Assembly: GCA_016213595.1 (NCBI GenBank)
Contig: JACRAA010000469.1
Coordinates: forward strand, 1 to 23,969
Reading direction: 5' to 3'
DNA from: Actinomycetota bacterium
GTDB lineage: Bacteria > Actinomycetota > Actinomycetes > Propionibacteriales > Propionibacteriaceae
DNA length: 23,969 nucleotides
The notes below the pieces were generated by a model. That model was given only the letters and a program-made list of their open reading frames with translations. It made no database searches and was not told where the DNA came from. Made by a program: the position numbers and the translations under genes. Within the stretch, counting starts at the first letter, position 1; the number at the start of each line of letters is the position of its first letter. Below, piece by piece: positions 12,700 to 20,123 of this stretch.

Positions 12700-14772
12700 T
12701 CACTTCGTACAGAACAGTCCGTCCGGAGGGACCCTGCCCTTGCCCAGGTACGCGACGACCGCCTTGTCCACGCACGCGCTCTTGCCGCCGTACGTGGCGT
12801 GGCCGTTGCCGTCGTACGTGACGAGCACACCCGAGTCGAGCTGGTCGGCCATCCAGGCGGCGTACTGGTAGGGGGTGGCCGAGTCGCCCGTGGCCCCCAC
12901 GACCACGATCGGCGCGGCGCCCTTCGCCGTGATGTCGAAGGGCGGCGTTCCCTGGGCCGGCCACTGGACGCGCACCACGTTCGGCCCGAAGTACTTGCCG
13001 AAGATCGGCGCCTTCTTCTCGTCGGAGGCCCAGTCCGAGAACGCCCTCCCGATGCCGTCGTCCTGGCTGTCCGCACAGCCGATCGCGGGGAACGCGAAGA
13101 AGGACGTCTCGTACTGGCCGTCGCTCCCCCGCCCCCGCAGCTGGTCGGAGTAGTAGAGCAGGTACCGGCCGTCGCCCGCGACCGCCTTCTCGAGCGCCTG
13201 CGTCAGCTGGTCCCAGTACTGCGAGTCGGCGTACAGGAAGATCGCGATCCCGTCCGCCGCGAGCGACTGCGTGAGCTTGCGGGTCGAGTCACCCGGCAGC
13301 GGGGAGGCGTCGAGGCCCTCGAGCAGCTTGGTGATCCTGTCGAGCACCTGCTGCTTCGTCGAGCCGAGCGAGCACGCCTTCGAGGCGCAGTACTGGGCGT
13401 AGTTGCCGAGGGCCAGGTCGAAGCCCGACGCCTGGATCACCGACTCGTCACGGGTGATGTTGACGGCCGAGTCGAGGACCAGGCGTCCCACTTTCGACGG
13501 GTACTTGTCCGCGTACACGGCGCCGATGTACGTGCCGTACGAGTACCCCAGGTAGTTCAGCTTCGCGTCGCCGAGGAGCTGCCGCATCAGGTCGAGGTCC
13601 TGCACGGTGTCGACGGTCGCGATGTGCTGGAGCAGTGCGCCGGACTTGGCGAGGCAGCTCGCGCCGAACGCCTTCCATCCGTCGATGAGCGCCTGCTTCT
13701 CGGCGGCGTTGTCCGGGGACTGGTCGAGCTGCATGAGCTGGTCGACCGCCGGCCCGTTCTCGCACACGACGGGCGTGGACCCGCCTGACCCGCGCGGGTC
13801 CCAGCCGACGATGTCGTACTGCTCCAGGCCTGTCCGCTGGAAGCTCACCGCGAGCGTGGTCCCGGGCTCGCCGGGTCCGCCCGGGTTCACGAAGATCGTC
13901 CCGAGCCGCGGTGAGGTGGTGGCCGGAACCATGACGAGCTTGAGTGTGAGCGCCTGCGCATCGGGGGCGGCGTAGTCGAGGGGCGCGGCGATGCTCGCAC
14001 ACTTCACGGCCTGCTTGTTGACGGTGCAGTCGGCCCAGCTCAGCGCCTGCTTCGTGTAGCGCGCCAGCCCGGAGCCCGCGGGCGGGTTGACGAAGCCTGG
14101 GGGCTTCACCGCGGGGATGGCCGGCTTGGGGCGGTCGGGCGAGTCGTACGAGCGCTGGACGGTCGCGGTCGGCGCCGGTACGGGCGGCTTGCTGATGACG
14201 ACGCCGGACGTCGAGGTCGAGGTGGGGCTGGGGGAGGTCGTCGGGGTCGTCGTCGCCGCGGGGGTGGCCGCCGGCGAGGATGCAGCCGGCTGGGCGAACA
14301 GCTTCTGGACGGAGCCGGTGGCGAACGCGACCCCGATGACGAGCGAGAGCACGAGCAGCGCCGCGACCCCGATGACCAGCCCGGCCTCCGACCGCTTCGG
14401 CGACAGGGGGGCTACGGGCGAAAGGGGGCCCTTGCCGGGAGCCGTCGCCCACGGGGAGCCGTTCAGGCTCTGCCCGTACGGCGCCTGCTGCCCGTACGGC
14501 GGCTGCTGTCCGTACGGACCTGCCGACCGCTGCTGGCTCCCCGGCACGACGCCGTACGCCTGCAGGGCGCCGTCCGGACCGAGGTGGCTCGGCGCGGAAG
14601 GCGGTGGCGCGGCCGGCTGCGGCACGCGCGGCGGAGGCACAGCCGGTGTCCCAGGCGGCGGTACAGCGGGCTGCGGCCCAGCTGAAGGCGGCGGTACAGC
14701 GGGCTGCGGCGCAGCCGAAGGTGGGGGGACAGCCTCCTCCGCGGGCGGGGAGGGATGCGGCGGCTGGGTCAC
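12700..14772 (-). CDS. Membrane-tethered tripeptidyl aminopeptidase-like alpha/beta hydrolase
   Basis: A 690-residue protein. A cytoplasmic proline-rich head (1-125, with repeated QPAVPPP and PYGQQ units) is followed by one transmembrane helix (about 130-152) and a Thr/Ser/Pro stalk (160-205), then an extracytoplasmic alpha/beta-hydrolase domain like the Streptomyces tripeptidyl aminopeptidases (SlpD/SlpE, TAP-like). Catalytic residues are Ser411 in GYSYG, Asp630 in GATGDSATP and His658 in GNGHATY; the oxyanion loop NPGGPG is at 296-301. Paired cysteines (such as C249/C258) suit an exported fold. It should release short peptides from protein N termini outside the membrane. The GTG start has no ribosome binding site but follows TAGCCT by 6 nt. 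RicT lies 9 bp upstream on the same strand. The tethered rather than secreted form is inferred from the uncleavable helix position. Confidence 0.9.
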   Translation of the reverse strand: MTQPPHPSPPAEEAVPPPSAAPQPAVPPPSAGPQPAVPPPGTPAVPPPRVPQPAAPPPSAPSHLGPDGALQAYGVVPGSQQRSAGPYGQQPPYGQQAPYGQSLNGSPWATAPGKGPLSPVAPLSPKRSEAGLVIGVAALLVLSLVIGVAFATGSVQKLFAQPAASSPAATPAATTTPTTSPSPTSTSTSGVVISKPPVPAPTATVQRSYDSPDRPKPAIPAVKPPGFVNPPAGSGLARYTKQALSWADCTVNKQAVKCASIAAPLDYAAPDAQALTLKLVMVPATTSPRLGTIFVNPGGPGEPGTTLAVSFQRTGLEQYDIVGWDPRGSGGSTPVVCENGPAVDQLMQLDQSPDNAAEKQALIDGWKAFGASCLAKSGALLQHIATVDTVQDLDLMRQLLGDAKLNYLGYSYGTYIGAVYADKYPSKVGRLVLDSAVNITRDESVIQASGFDLALGNYAQYCASKACSLGSTKQQVLDRITKLLEGLDASPLPGDSTRKLTQSLAADGIAIFLYADSQYWDQLTQALEKAVAGDGRYLLYYSDQLRGRGSDGQYETSFFAFPAIGCADSQDDGIGRAFSDWASDEKKAPIFGKYFGPNVVRVQWPAQGTPPFDITAKGAAPIVVVGATGDSATPYQYAAWMADQLDSGVLVTYDGNGHATYGGKSACVDKAVVAYLGKGRVPPDGLFCTK

Positions 14773-14778
14773 GACGCC

Positions 14779-14784
14779 AGGCTA
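14779..14784 (-). promoter_or_regulatory. Putative -10 (TAGCCT) overlapping the ricT stop
   Basis: TAGCCT ends 6 nt before the GTG at 14772. Its first three bases are the TAG stop codon of the upstream RicT gene. No clear -35 is seen, so read-through from the RicT promoter is the alternative. Confidence 0.3.
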
Positions 14785-15633
14785 GTCGGGGAGGCTGTGG
14801 CGGGGGGAGCGCCCGTCCACGGTGGAGGCGGTCCGCGACCGCTGGCTGACGAGGGACACGGGGCAGACGAGGCACTGCCCGTCACTGCACCGTACGGTCA
14901 CGGTGTCCGCCGGTACGGACCTGCCGACCACGACGCCAGGGCCCTGCTCGGTGTCGACGCGAGAGCCCACTGCCGGCGCGCGCCGCTCGAAGTCGTCGTA
15001 CATCTCCTGCTCGAACGCGAGACAGCACTTCAGGCGGCCGCACTGGCCCTGCGCCTGCAGCTGGTTGGCGGCGAGGTCCTGTCCCTTCGCGACTCGGGCC
15101 CCGACCGGCTCCAGCTCCGTGAGGAAGGTCGTGCAGCACAGGTCTCGGCCACAGGAGGCGACATCGCCGACCAGGCGCGCCACATCCCGGGGGCCGATCT
15201 GCCGCAGGTCGATCCGGGAGCTGAGGGCGGACGCCAGGTCGTGCACCAGCAGCCGGAAGTCGACGCGCTGCGGAGCGGTGTAGTAGATGGCGACGAGGCG
15301 TCCGTACTCGCCGGAGTGGTCGTCGAGATCCACCGCCACGACCCGCATGGGCAGCCCGTGCTCAGCGATGACGGCTTTCGCGACCTCGGTCGCCTCCGCC
15401 TTGAGCCGACGGTTCCGCAGCTCCCGCTCGAGGTCGGCCTCCCCCGCCAGCCCCCCGCACACCGGCAGCTCGGCGCGGATCTCCACCTCCGCCGCCCACA
15501 CCACCCTCGCGACCTCAGGGGCGGACTCGGTCGGTACGAGCACGTCGTCGCCGACGGAGGCCTGCGTCACCCCGGCGTCGACGTAGTACAGGCGTCCGCG
15601 CGGGGTGAACGTCACGGCCAGCACCCGCCTCAT
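14782..15633 (-). CDS. ricT: RicT/PSP1 family protein
   Basis: A 283-residue protein of the PSP1 C-terminal (YaaT/RicT) family. In Bacillus, RicT acts with RicA and RicF in an Fe-S-bearing complex that supports RNA processing and developmental phosphorelay; the role in actinobacteria is not known. The cysteine signatures CGRDLCC (161-167) and CGRLKCC (198-204) are intact, separated by the conserved VAKGQDLAANQLQAQGQ stretch. DFRLLVHDLAS and IGPRDVARLVGDVAS are also typical. A further CxxC pair (C254, C257) near the C terminus is extra. The ATG follows TAGCGT by 7 nt (leaderless). It is followed by the TAP-like hydrolase gene on the same strand. Confidence 0.93.
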   Translation of the reverse strand: MRRVLAVTFTPRGRLYYVDAGVTQASVGDDVLVPTESAPEVARVVWAAEVEIRAELPVCGGLAGEADLERELRNRRLKAEATEVAKAVIAEHGLPMRVVAVDLDDHSGEYGRLVAIYYTAPQRVDFRLLVHDLASALSSRIDLRQIGPRDVARLVGDVASCGRDLCCTTFLTELEPVGARVAKGQDLAANQLQAQGQCGRLKCCLAFEQEMYDDFERRAPAVGSRVDTEQGPGVVVGRSVPADTVTVRCSDGQCLVCPVSLVSQRSRTASTVDGRSPRHSLPD

Positions 15634-15640
15634 GGGACGA

Positions 15641-15646
15641 ACGCTA
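15641..15646 (-). promoter_or_regulatory. Putative -10 (TAGCGT), leaderless start of ricT
   Basis: TAGCGT on the minus strand lies 7 nt before the ATG at 15633, with no ribosome binding site between. Confidence 0.42.
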
Positions 15647-15687
15647 GCCGACGGCCGGACCCGGGCAGACGGGAGACCCGGCCCGGA

Positions 15688-16626
15688 TCAGCCCTTGCGG
15701 CCCACGACCCCACGGGCTGCTGCCGCTATGCCCTCCGGCGTCATCCCTGCCTTGTCGACGAGGTACTCCGAGGAGCCCGTGCTGCAGAACCCGGTGAAGC
15801 CCAGCATCGCCATGGGCACAGGGTGCTCAGCGACCACTGTCTCGGCGACGGCGCCGCCGAGACCACCGGTGGAGAGCGCCTCCTCGACGGTCACGAGGGC
15901 GCCGGTCTCGCGCGCCGCCCTCACCACCGCGGCGCTGTCCAGGGGCTTCACAGACGCCATCGAGAGCACCCGCGCCGAGATCCCGTCGGCCGCGAGCAGG
16001 TCGGCGGCCGCGAGGGCGCGATGGAGCACGATGCCGTTCGCCACGAGGGTCACGTCGTCGCCGTCCCGAAGCATCACCGCCCTGCCCGGCGCGAACTCGT
16101 ACGACTCCTCGTGGACCGCCGGTACGGGTGTGCGGCTGACGCGGACGAAGACCGGTCCGTCGTACGCAGCGGCCCACCGCAGGACGGCGGCCGTCTCGAC
16201 CGGGTCCGCCGGCACGACGACGGTCATCCCGTCGACCGCACGCAGCCACGCCAGGTCCTCGATCGACTGGTGGGTCGGGCCCAGCTCGCCGTAGCCGACC
16301 CCCGGGCTCTGCGCGCACAGGACGACGTGACGCCTCGAGTACGCGAGGTCCACCTTGATCTGCTCCAAGGCTCGGGCGGTCATGAAGCACGACGCGCCTG
16401 AGACGAACGGGACCATGCCGCCACCGGCCAGCCCGGCCGCGATCCCGACCTGGTCCTGCTCGGCGATCCCCACGTTCACGACACGCTGTGGGAACGCGTC
16501 GCGGAAAGCCATCAGCTTGCTGGACCCGAGCGAGTCGTTGACCACCGCGACGACGCGTGGGTCGTCGGCGGCCAGGTCCAGCAGGGTGGCGACGAAGGCG
16601 TCGCGGCAGTCGTACAGAGCCGTCAC
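15688..16626 (-). CDS. Transketolase, C-terminal subunit
   Basis: A 312-residue protein equal to the pyrimidine-binding and C-terminal domains of transketolase. GIAEQDQVG (53-61) contains Glu56, which activates the thiamine cofactor. GASCFMTARALEQIKVDLAY and QSPGVGYGELGPTHQSIEDL (about 106-125) are family motifs. It pairs with the N-terminal subunit encoded immediately upstream; the GTG start overlaps that gene's TGA by 4 nt, so the two are translationally coupled and should be made in equal amounts. Split transketolases occur in many bacteria and archaea, sometimes for pathway-specific sugars. Whether this copy serves the pentose phosphate pathway or a dedicated sugar route is not determined here. 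Confidence 0.93.
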   Translation of the reverse strand: MTALYDCRDAFVATLLDLAADDPRVVAVVNDSLGSSKLMAFRDAFPQRVVNVGIAEQDQVGIAAGLAGGGMVPFVSGASCFMTARALEQIKVDLAYSRRHVVLCAQSPGVGYGELGPTHQSIEDLAWLRAVDGMTVVVPADPVETAAVLRWAAAYDGPVFVRVSRTPVPAVHEESYEFAPGRAVMLRDGDDVTLVANGIVLHRALAAADLLAADGISARVLSMASVKPLDSAAVVRAARETGALVTVEEALSTGGLGGAVAETVVAEHPVPMAMLGFTGFCSTGSSEYLVDKAGMTPEGIAAAARGVVGRKG

Positions 16627-17516
16627 CGTACGGCCGCCAGTGCCTCGAGCTCGGCGACGGCGAGCGCGTACTGGGCGTCGTCGGGCACGCCATGGTGCCA
16701 GGCGACGTTGTCCGACATGAACGAGACGGGATGGCCCTTGTGCGTGTGGGCGATGACGGCGCGGGGCCTGCCAGTGACAGGCGGCGCGGTGAGCACGTCG
16801 AGCAGAGCGGCATGGTCGTGGCCGTCGACCTCGGTGACCATCAGCCCGAACGCCCTCATCTTGTCGGCCAGTGGGTCGAGGTCGTTGGTGTCCGCGGTCG
16901 TCGCCCCCTGCTGCAGCCGGTTCCGGTCGACGATCACCGTCAGGCGCTCGAGCCCGTACTGCGACGCCGCCATCATCGCCTCCCAGTTGCTCCCCTCCTG
17001 CAGCTCCCCGTCCCCCACGAGCACGTACGTGCGGCGGGGCGAGCCCAGAAGCACGCCGCTGATGGCCAGGCCGACCGCGATGGGCAGCCCGTGCCCGAGC
17101 GGGCCAGTGTTCGCCTCGACACCCGGCACGTACAGCCGGTTGGGATGCCCGTTGAGCCGCGACTCGGGCGCGAGGAACGTCGCGAGCTCCGCGACGGGCA
17201 GGAAGCCGAAGGCGGCGAGGGTGGTGTAGTACATGCCGGCCACGTGGCCCTTGCTGAGTACGAAGCGGTCCCGCTCGGGGTCCTCGACCCGGTCCGGCGC
17301 GACGTCGAGCACGGCGCCGTACAGGGTGGTCAGGATGTCGGCAGCCGACAGCTCGCCCCCGATGTGACCGGCTCCCGCGTGGTGGACGAGGGCCAGGTCC
17401 TGGAGACGGATCTGACGTGCGGTCTCGGCGAGGAAGGCCACGACCTCCGCACGCGGCGCTCCGGCGCAGGGCCTCGTCACGGGTCGTAGCGTGATGTGCT
17501 CCTGTGTGAGCGTCAC
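16623..17516 (-). CDS. Transketolase, N-terminal subunit
   Basis: A 297-residue protein equal to the thiamine-diphosphate-binding domain of transketolase. The cofactor motif runs from GDGELQEGSNWEA (168-180) to VIVDRN (194-199). GAGHIGGELSAADILTTLY (48-66) and LSKGHVAG (87-94) are substrate/cofactor site segments. The GTG start is supported by AGGAGG five bases upstream. It heads a two-gene operon with the C-terminal subunit. It is divergent from the NAD-dependent epimerase gene across a 204-bp gap that contains two dyads, suggesting shared control of sugar metabolism genes. Confidence 0.93.
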   Translation of the reverse strand: MTLTQEHITLRPVTRPCAGAPRAEVVAFLAETARQIRLQDLALVHHAGAGHIGGELSAADILTTLYGAVLDVAPDRVEDPERDRFVLSKGHVAGMYYTTLAAFGFLPVAELATFLAPESRLNGHPNRLYVPGVEANTGPLGHGLPIAVGLAISGVLLGSPRRTYVLVGDGELQEGSNWEAMMAASQYGLERLTVIVDRNRLQQGATTADTNDLDPLADKMRAFGLMVTEVDGHDHAALLDVLTAPPVTGRPRAVIAHTHKGHPVSFMSDNVAWHHGVPDDAQYALAVAELEALAAVR

Positions 17517-17532
17517 CTCAGCCTCCTCGGCC

Positions 17533-17551
17533 GACCGGCTCCTGACCGGTC
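17533..17551. promoter_or_regulatory. GACCGG/CCGGTC dyad in transketolase leader
   Basis: GACCGG (17533-17538) and CCGGTC (17546-17551) are inverted around 7 nt, just upstream of the transketolase ribosome binding site. They could be a hairpin or a regulator site. Confidence 0.25.
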
Positions 17552-17569
17552 TGCATGTTCATTCACTGC

Positions 17570-17585
17570 TGCGTAAATTCTTGCA
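17570..17585. promoter_or_regulatory. Candidate operator in the divergent tkt/epimerase gap
   Basis: TGCGTAAATTCTTGCA is a dyad of form TGC-N3-AATT-N3-GCA in an unusually AT-rich patch of the divergent intergenic region. Its position suits control of one or both operons; the regulator is unknown. Confidence 0.3.
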
Positions 17586-17720
17586 CCAAGCACCGTCTCC
17601 GTCAATCTCACAGGCCATCTCGCTCGGTCCGTTCCTTGTGGGGCTCGACTGGACCAGCCGCGTCCGGTCGCGCGGCTCGCCTCTCGCCCCGGTCCCCTCC
17701 GGCACGGTTGGATGGGCAGC

Positions 17721-18707
17721 ATGACTGGACGGGTTCTGTTCCTTGGCGGTACCGGAGTGATCAGTGCGGGCAGCGTCGCGCTGGCCGCGCAGCGCGGGTG
17801 GGAGGTCACCGTCCTCAACCGAGGGCAGTCGACCGTACGTCCCGTCCCCGACGGCGTGGAGCTCATCTCCGCCGACGTCCGGGAGGCGGGAGCGATCACA
17901 GCCGCCCTCGGCGACCGCCGCTTCGACGCGGTCTGCGACTTCCTCAGCTTCACGCCGGACCAGGTCACCCAGACGCTCCACCAGGTCGAGGACCGGACGG
18001 ACCAGTACGTGTTCGTGAGCTCGGCGTCCGCGTACCAGAAGCCGACCGGCGTCCTCCCGATCCGTGAGGGCACGCCGCTCTCGAACCCCTACTGGCAGTA
18101 CAGCCGTGACAAGGCGGCGTGCGAGCGCTACCTGCTCGGGCGGCGGCAGGATGACGGGTTACCGGTCACGGTGGTACGACCGTCGCACACGTACGACCGG
18201 ACGATGACCATCCTTGGTGGCCGCCACGCGATGGTGCGGCGGCTGCTGAACGGCGACGAGGTCATCGTGCACGGCGACGGGACGAGCCTGTGGACGCTCA
18301 CGCACACCACCGACTTCGCCAAAGGCTTCGTCGGCCTGCTCGGCAACGCGTCGGCCATCGGGATCGCGGTCCACATCACGAGCGACGAGTGGCTCACCTG
18401 GGACCACATCGCCCGCGAGATCGCGCGCGCGGCAGGCGTCGAGGCGCGGATCGTCCACGTACCGTCCGACGCGATCGCCGCGCTCGACAAGGAGTGGGGC
18501 GACGGCCTGGTTGGGGACAAGGCAAACTGCACCATCTTCGACAACAGCCTCATCAAGCGTCTCGTGCCCGACTTCATCTGCACGACGCCGTTCTCCCGAG
18601 GGGCACGGGAGATCGCGAGCTACTACCAGGAGCACACCGAGCCGGCACCGAAGCAGGCGGAGACCGAGGCCGTCATCGCCCAGCTGCTCGAGCGGTACCG
18701 GGTCTGA
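17721..18707 (+). CDS. NAD-dependent epimerase/reductase (extended SDR)
   Basis: A 328-residue Rossmann-fold protein of the extended/atypical short-chain dehydrogenase group. The dinucleotide motif FLGGTGVIS is at residues 7-15, VFVSSASAY (97-105) carries the conserved serine, and YSRDK (127-131) is the YxxxK active-site pair. VVRPSHTYD and the C-terminal half resemble nucleotide-sugar or isoflavone-reductase-like epimerases; the substrate is not known. ATG at 17721 puts the glycine motif at the expected distance; an ATG at 17712 would add three residues. It is divergent from the split transketolase genes, so carbohydrate conversion is a reasonable guess. The long inverted repeat at 18759-18840 lies after its stop. 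Confidence 0.87.
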   Translation: MTGRVLFLGGTGVISAGSVALAAQRGWEVTVLNRGQSTVRPVPDGVELISADVREAGAITAALGDRRFDAVCDFLSFTPDQVTQTLHQVEDRTDQYVFVSSASAYQKPTGVLPIREGTPLSNPYWQYSRDKAACERYLLGRRQDDGLPVTVVRPSHTYDRTMTILGGRHAMVRRLLNGDEVIVHGDGTSLWTLTHTTDFAKGFVGLLGNASAIGIAVHITSDEWLTWDHIAREIARAAGVEARIVHVPSDAIAALDKEWGDGLVGDKANCTIFDNSLIKRLVPDFICTTPFSRGAREIASYYQEHTEPAPKQAETEAVIAQLLERYRV

Positions 18708-18758
18708 CCGGGTACGGAGTCGTCGCCAGGGTCGCCGAGTGGCGAGGGGCGCGCTGTA

Positions 18759-18840
18759 CATCCGCGTTTTCGTACCGCAACCACTCGGGAGCGGTCCGAA
18801 GCGGCCGGATCATCGCGACTGCGGTACGAAAAGGCGGATG
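18759..18840. repeat. 21-bp near-perfect inverted repeat, 40-nt loop
   Basis: The arms 18759-18779 and 18820-18840 are complementary at 20 of 21 positions (only base 8 of the left arm differs). Each arm contains TTTTCGTACCGCA or its complement. It fills the 193-bp gap between the epimerase stop and the holB start. It may be a terminator, a REP-like element or a small MITE; no transposase or target-site duplication was seen. Confidence 0.85.
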
Positions 18841-18900
18841 GGCCTCTCGTGAGGTCCACCCGCTGCGTACCTGTCGGTCCCGTACGGCAGGCTTAGCCCC

Positions 18901-20040
18901 GTGAGCGTGTGGGACGACCTGGTGGGCCAGGAGGCAGCGGTGGCGGTGCTGAGCCGCGCGGCCGCCGGCCAGGGGCATGCCATGAGCCACGCCTGGCTCA
19001 TCACCGGTCCACCCGGCTCGGGCAGGTCCAACGCAGCGCGGGCCTTCGCGGCCGCCCTCGAGTGCGACCGGGGAGGCTGCGGTGTGTGCAGCTCCTGCCG
19101 TACAGCCTTGTCCGGGGCTCATCCTGACGTCACGGTCGTCCGTACCGAGCAGCTCAGCATCGGAGTCGACGAGGTCCGTACGCTCGTCCGCCGCGCCTCC
19201 ATGAGCCCCACCCTCGGCCATCGCCAGGTGCTCGTGGTCGAGGACGCCGACCGGATCACCGAGCGCGGCGCGGACGCGCTGCTCAAGGCCATCGAGGAGC
19301 CGTCCCCCCGTACCGTCTGGCTGCTCTGCGCGCCGACCCCGGACGACGTGGTGGCCACGATCCGCTCCCGCTGCCGCCAGCTCCACCTCGCGACGCCCAC
19401 CCATGCCGCCGTGGCGCGGCTCCTCGTCGAGCGCGACGGCGTCGACCCTGCCATGGCGTCGTTCGCCGCCCGCGCCGCCCAGGGTCACGTCGGCCGTGCC
19501 CGCCACCTCGCCCGTGACGAGGCCTCGCGCATCCGGCGCCGGGAGGTGCTGCAGCTGCCGCCACAGCTCACCAGCCTCGGCGCCTGTCTCCGCGCGGCGG
19601 CCAATGTCGTGACGGCATCAGCCGAGGAGGCCATCACCTCCACGACTGAACGGGACGCCCACGAGCTGGCCGAGCTCAACGAGGCCCTCGGTTTCGGGAC
19701 CAAGGGTGCGCGCCCGCGCAACGCGGCATCCCAGGTCAAGGACCTCGAGGACCAGCAGAAGGCCCGGGTCAAGCGGCTGCAGCGCGACGGCCTCGACCGG
19801 GTGCTCAGCGAGCTCACCACCTACTACCGGGACATCCTCGCCGTACAGCTCGGCACCGACGCGCCCCTGGTCAACGTCGAGCAGGACGCCGCGATCCGTA
19901 CGCTCGCCCGGCGCGGCACGCCCGCCGTGACCATGCGGCGGCTCGACGCGATCCTCGCCGCCCGTACGGCCCTGGAGACCAACGTCGCCCCACTGCTCGC
20001 GATGGAGGCGCTCTTCATCGACCTCGCCGAGGCGCTCTGA
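18901..20040 (+). CDS. holB: DNA polymerase III subunit delta'
   Basis: A 379-residue clamp-loader subunit of the AAA+ type. The N-terminal MSVWDDLVGQ is typical. GPPGSGRS (36-43) is the P-loop position with arginine in place of the usual lysine, as expected for the non-hydrolysing delta' of actinobacteria. Zinc-binding cysteines are C55, C60, C63 and C66 (CDRGGCGVCSSC). VVEDADRITERGADALLKAIEEP follows the Walker B region, and STIRSRC-like ATIRSRCR is the SRC motif used to complete a neighbour's ATP site. It works with delta and DnaX to load the beta sliding clamp. The GTG start follows CAGGCT by 7 nt, which may be its -10. Residues after 240 (ERDAHELAELNEALGFG) match the actinobacterial C-terminal region. 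Confidence 0.95.
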   Translation: MSVWDDLVGQEAAVAVLSRAAAGQGHAMSHAWLITGPPGSGRSNAARAFAAALECDRGGCGVCSSCRTALSGAHPDVTVVRTEQLSIGVDEVRTLVRRASMSPTLGHRQVLVVEDADRITERGADALLKAIEEPSPRTVWLLCAPTPDDVVATIRSRCRQLHLATPTHAAVARLLVERDGVDPAMASFAARAAQGHVGRARHLARDEASRIRRREVLQLPPQLTSLGACLRAAANVVTASAEEAITSTTERDAHELAELNEALGFGTKGARPRNAASQVKDLEDQQKARVKRLQRDGLDRVLSELTTYYRDILAVQLGTDAPLVNVEQDAAIRTLARRGTPAVTMRRLDAILAARTALETNVAPLLAMEALFIDLAEAL

Positions 20041-20080
20041 CCCACGCGATTCGGCGGTGCCGCGGGGTGAGCGAACGCCA

Positions 20081-20106
20081 GGGGGTGGGTGAGCGCCAGG
20101 GGTGGG
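20081..20106 (+). repeat. G-rich repeats / possible G-quadruplex between convergent stops
   Basis: Four G-runs (20081-20085, 20087-20089, 20099-20102, 20104-20106) with loops of 1, 9 and 1 nt lie in the 83-bp gap between the holB and lactate-oxidase stops. They are part of three imperfect copies of GTGAGCGCCAGGGG-like sequence. Confidence 0.5.
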
Positions 20107-20123
20107 TGAACGCCATCCTGCCC

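Noticed and set aside
15660..15681. CCGGG/CCCGG hairpin after the transketolase operon
   Set aside because: Only a 5-bp stem, and it overlaps the ricT promoter region, so it is too weak to list as a terminator.
17513..18073. 186-codon minus-strand frame in the tkt/epimerase gap
   Set aside because: It mostly overlaps the epimerase gene in antisense, and its sequence resembles no protein.
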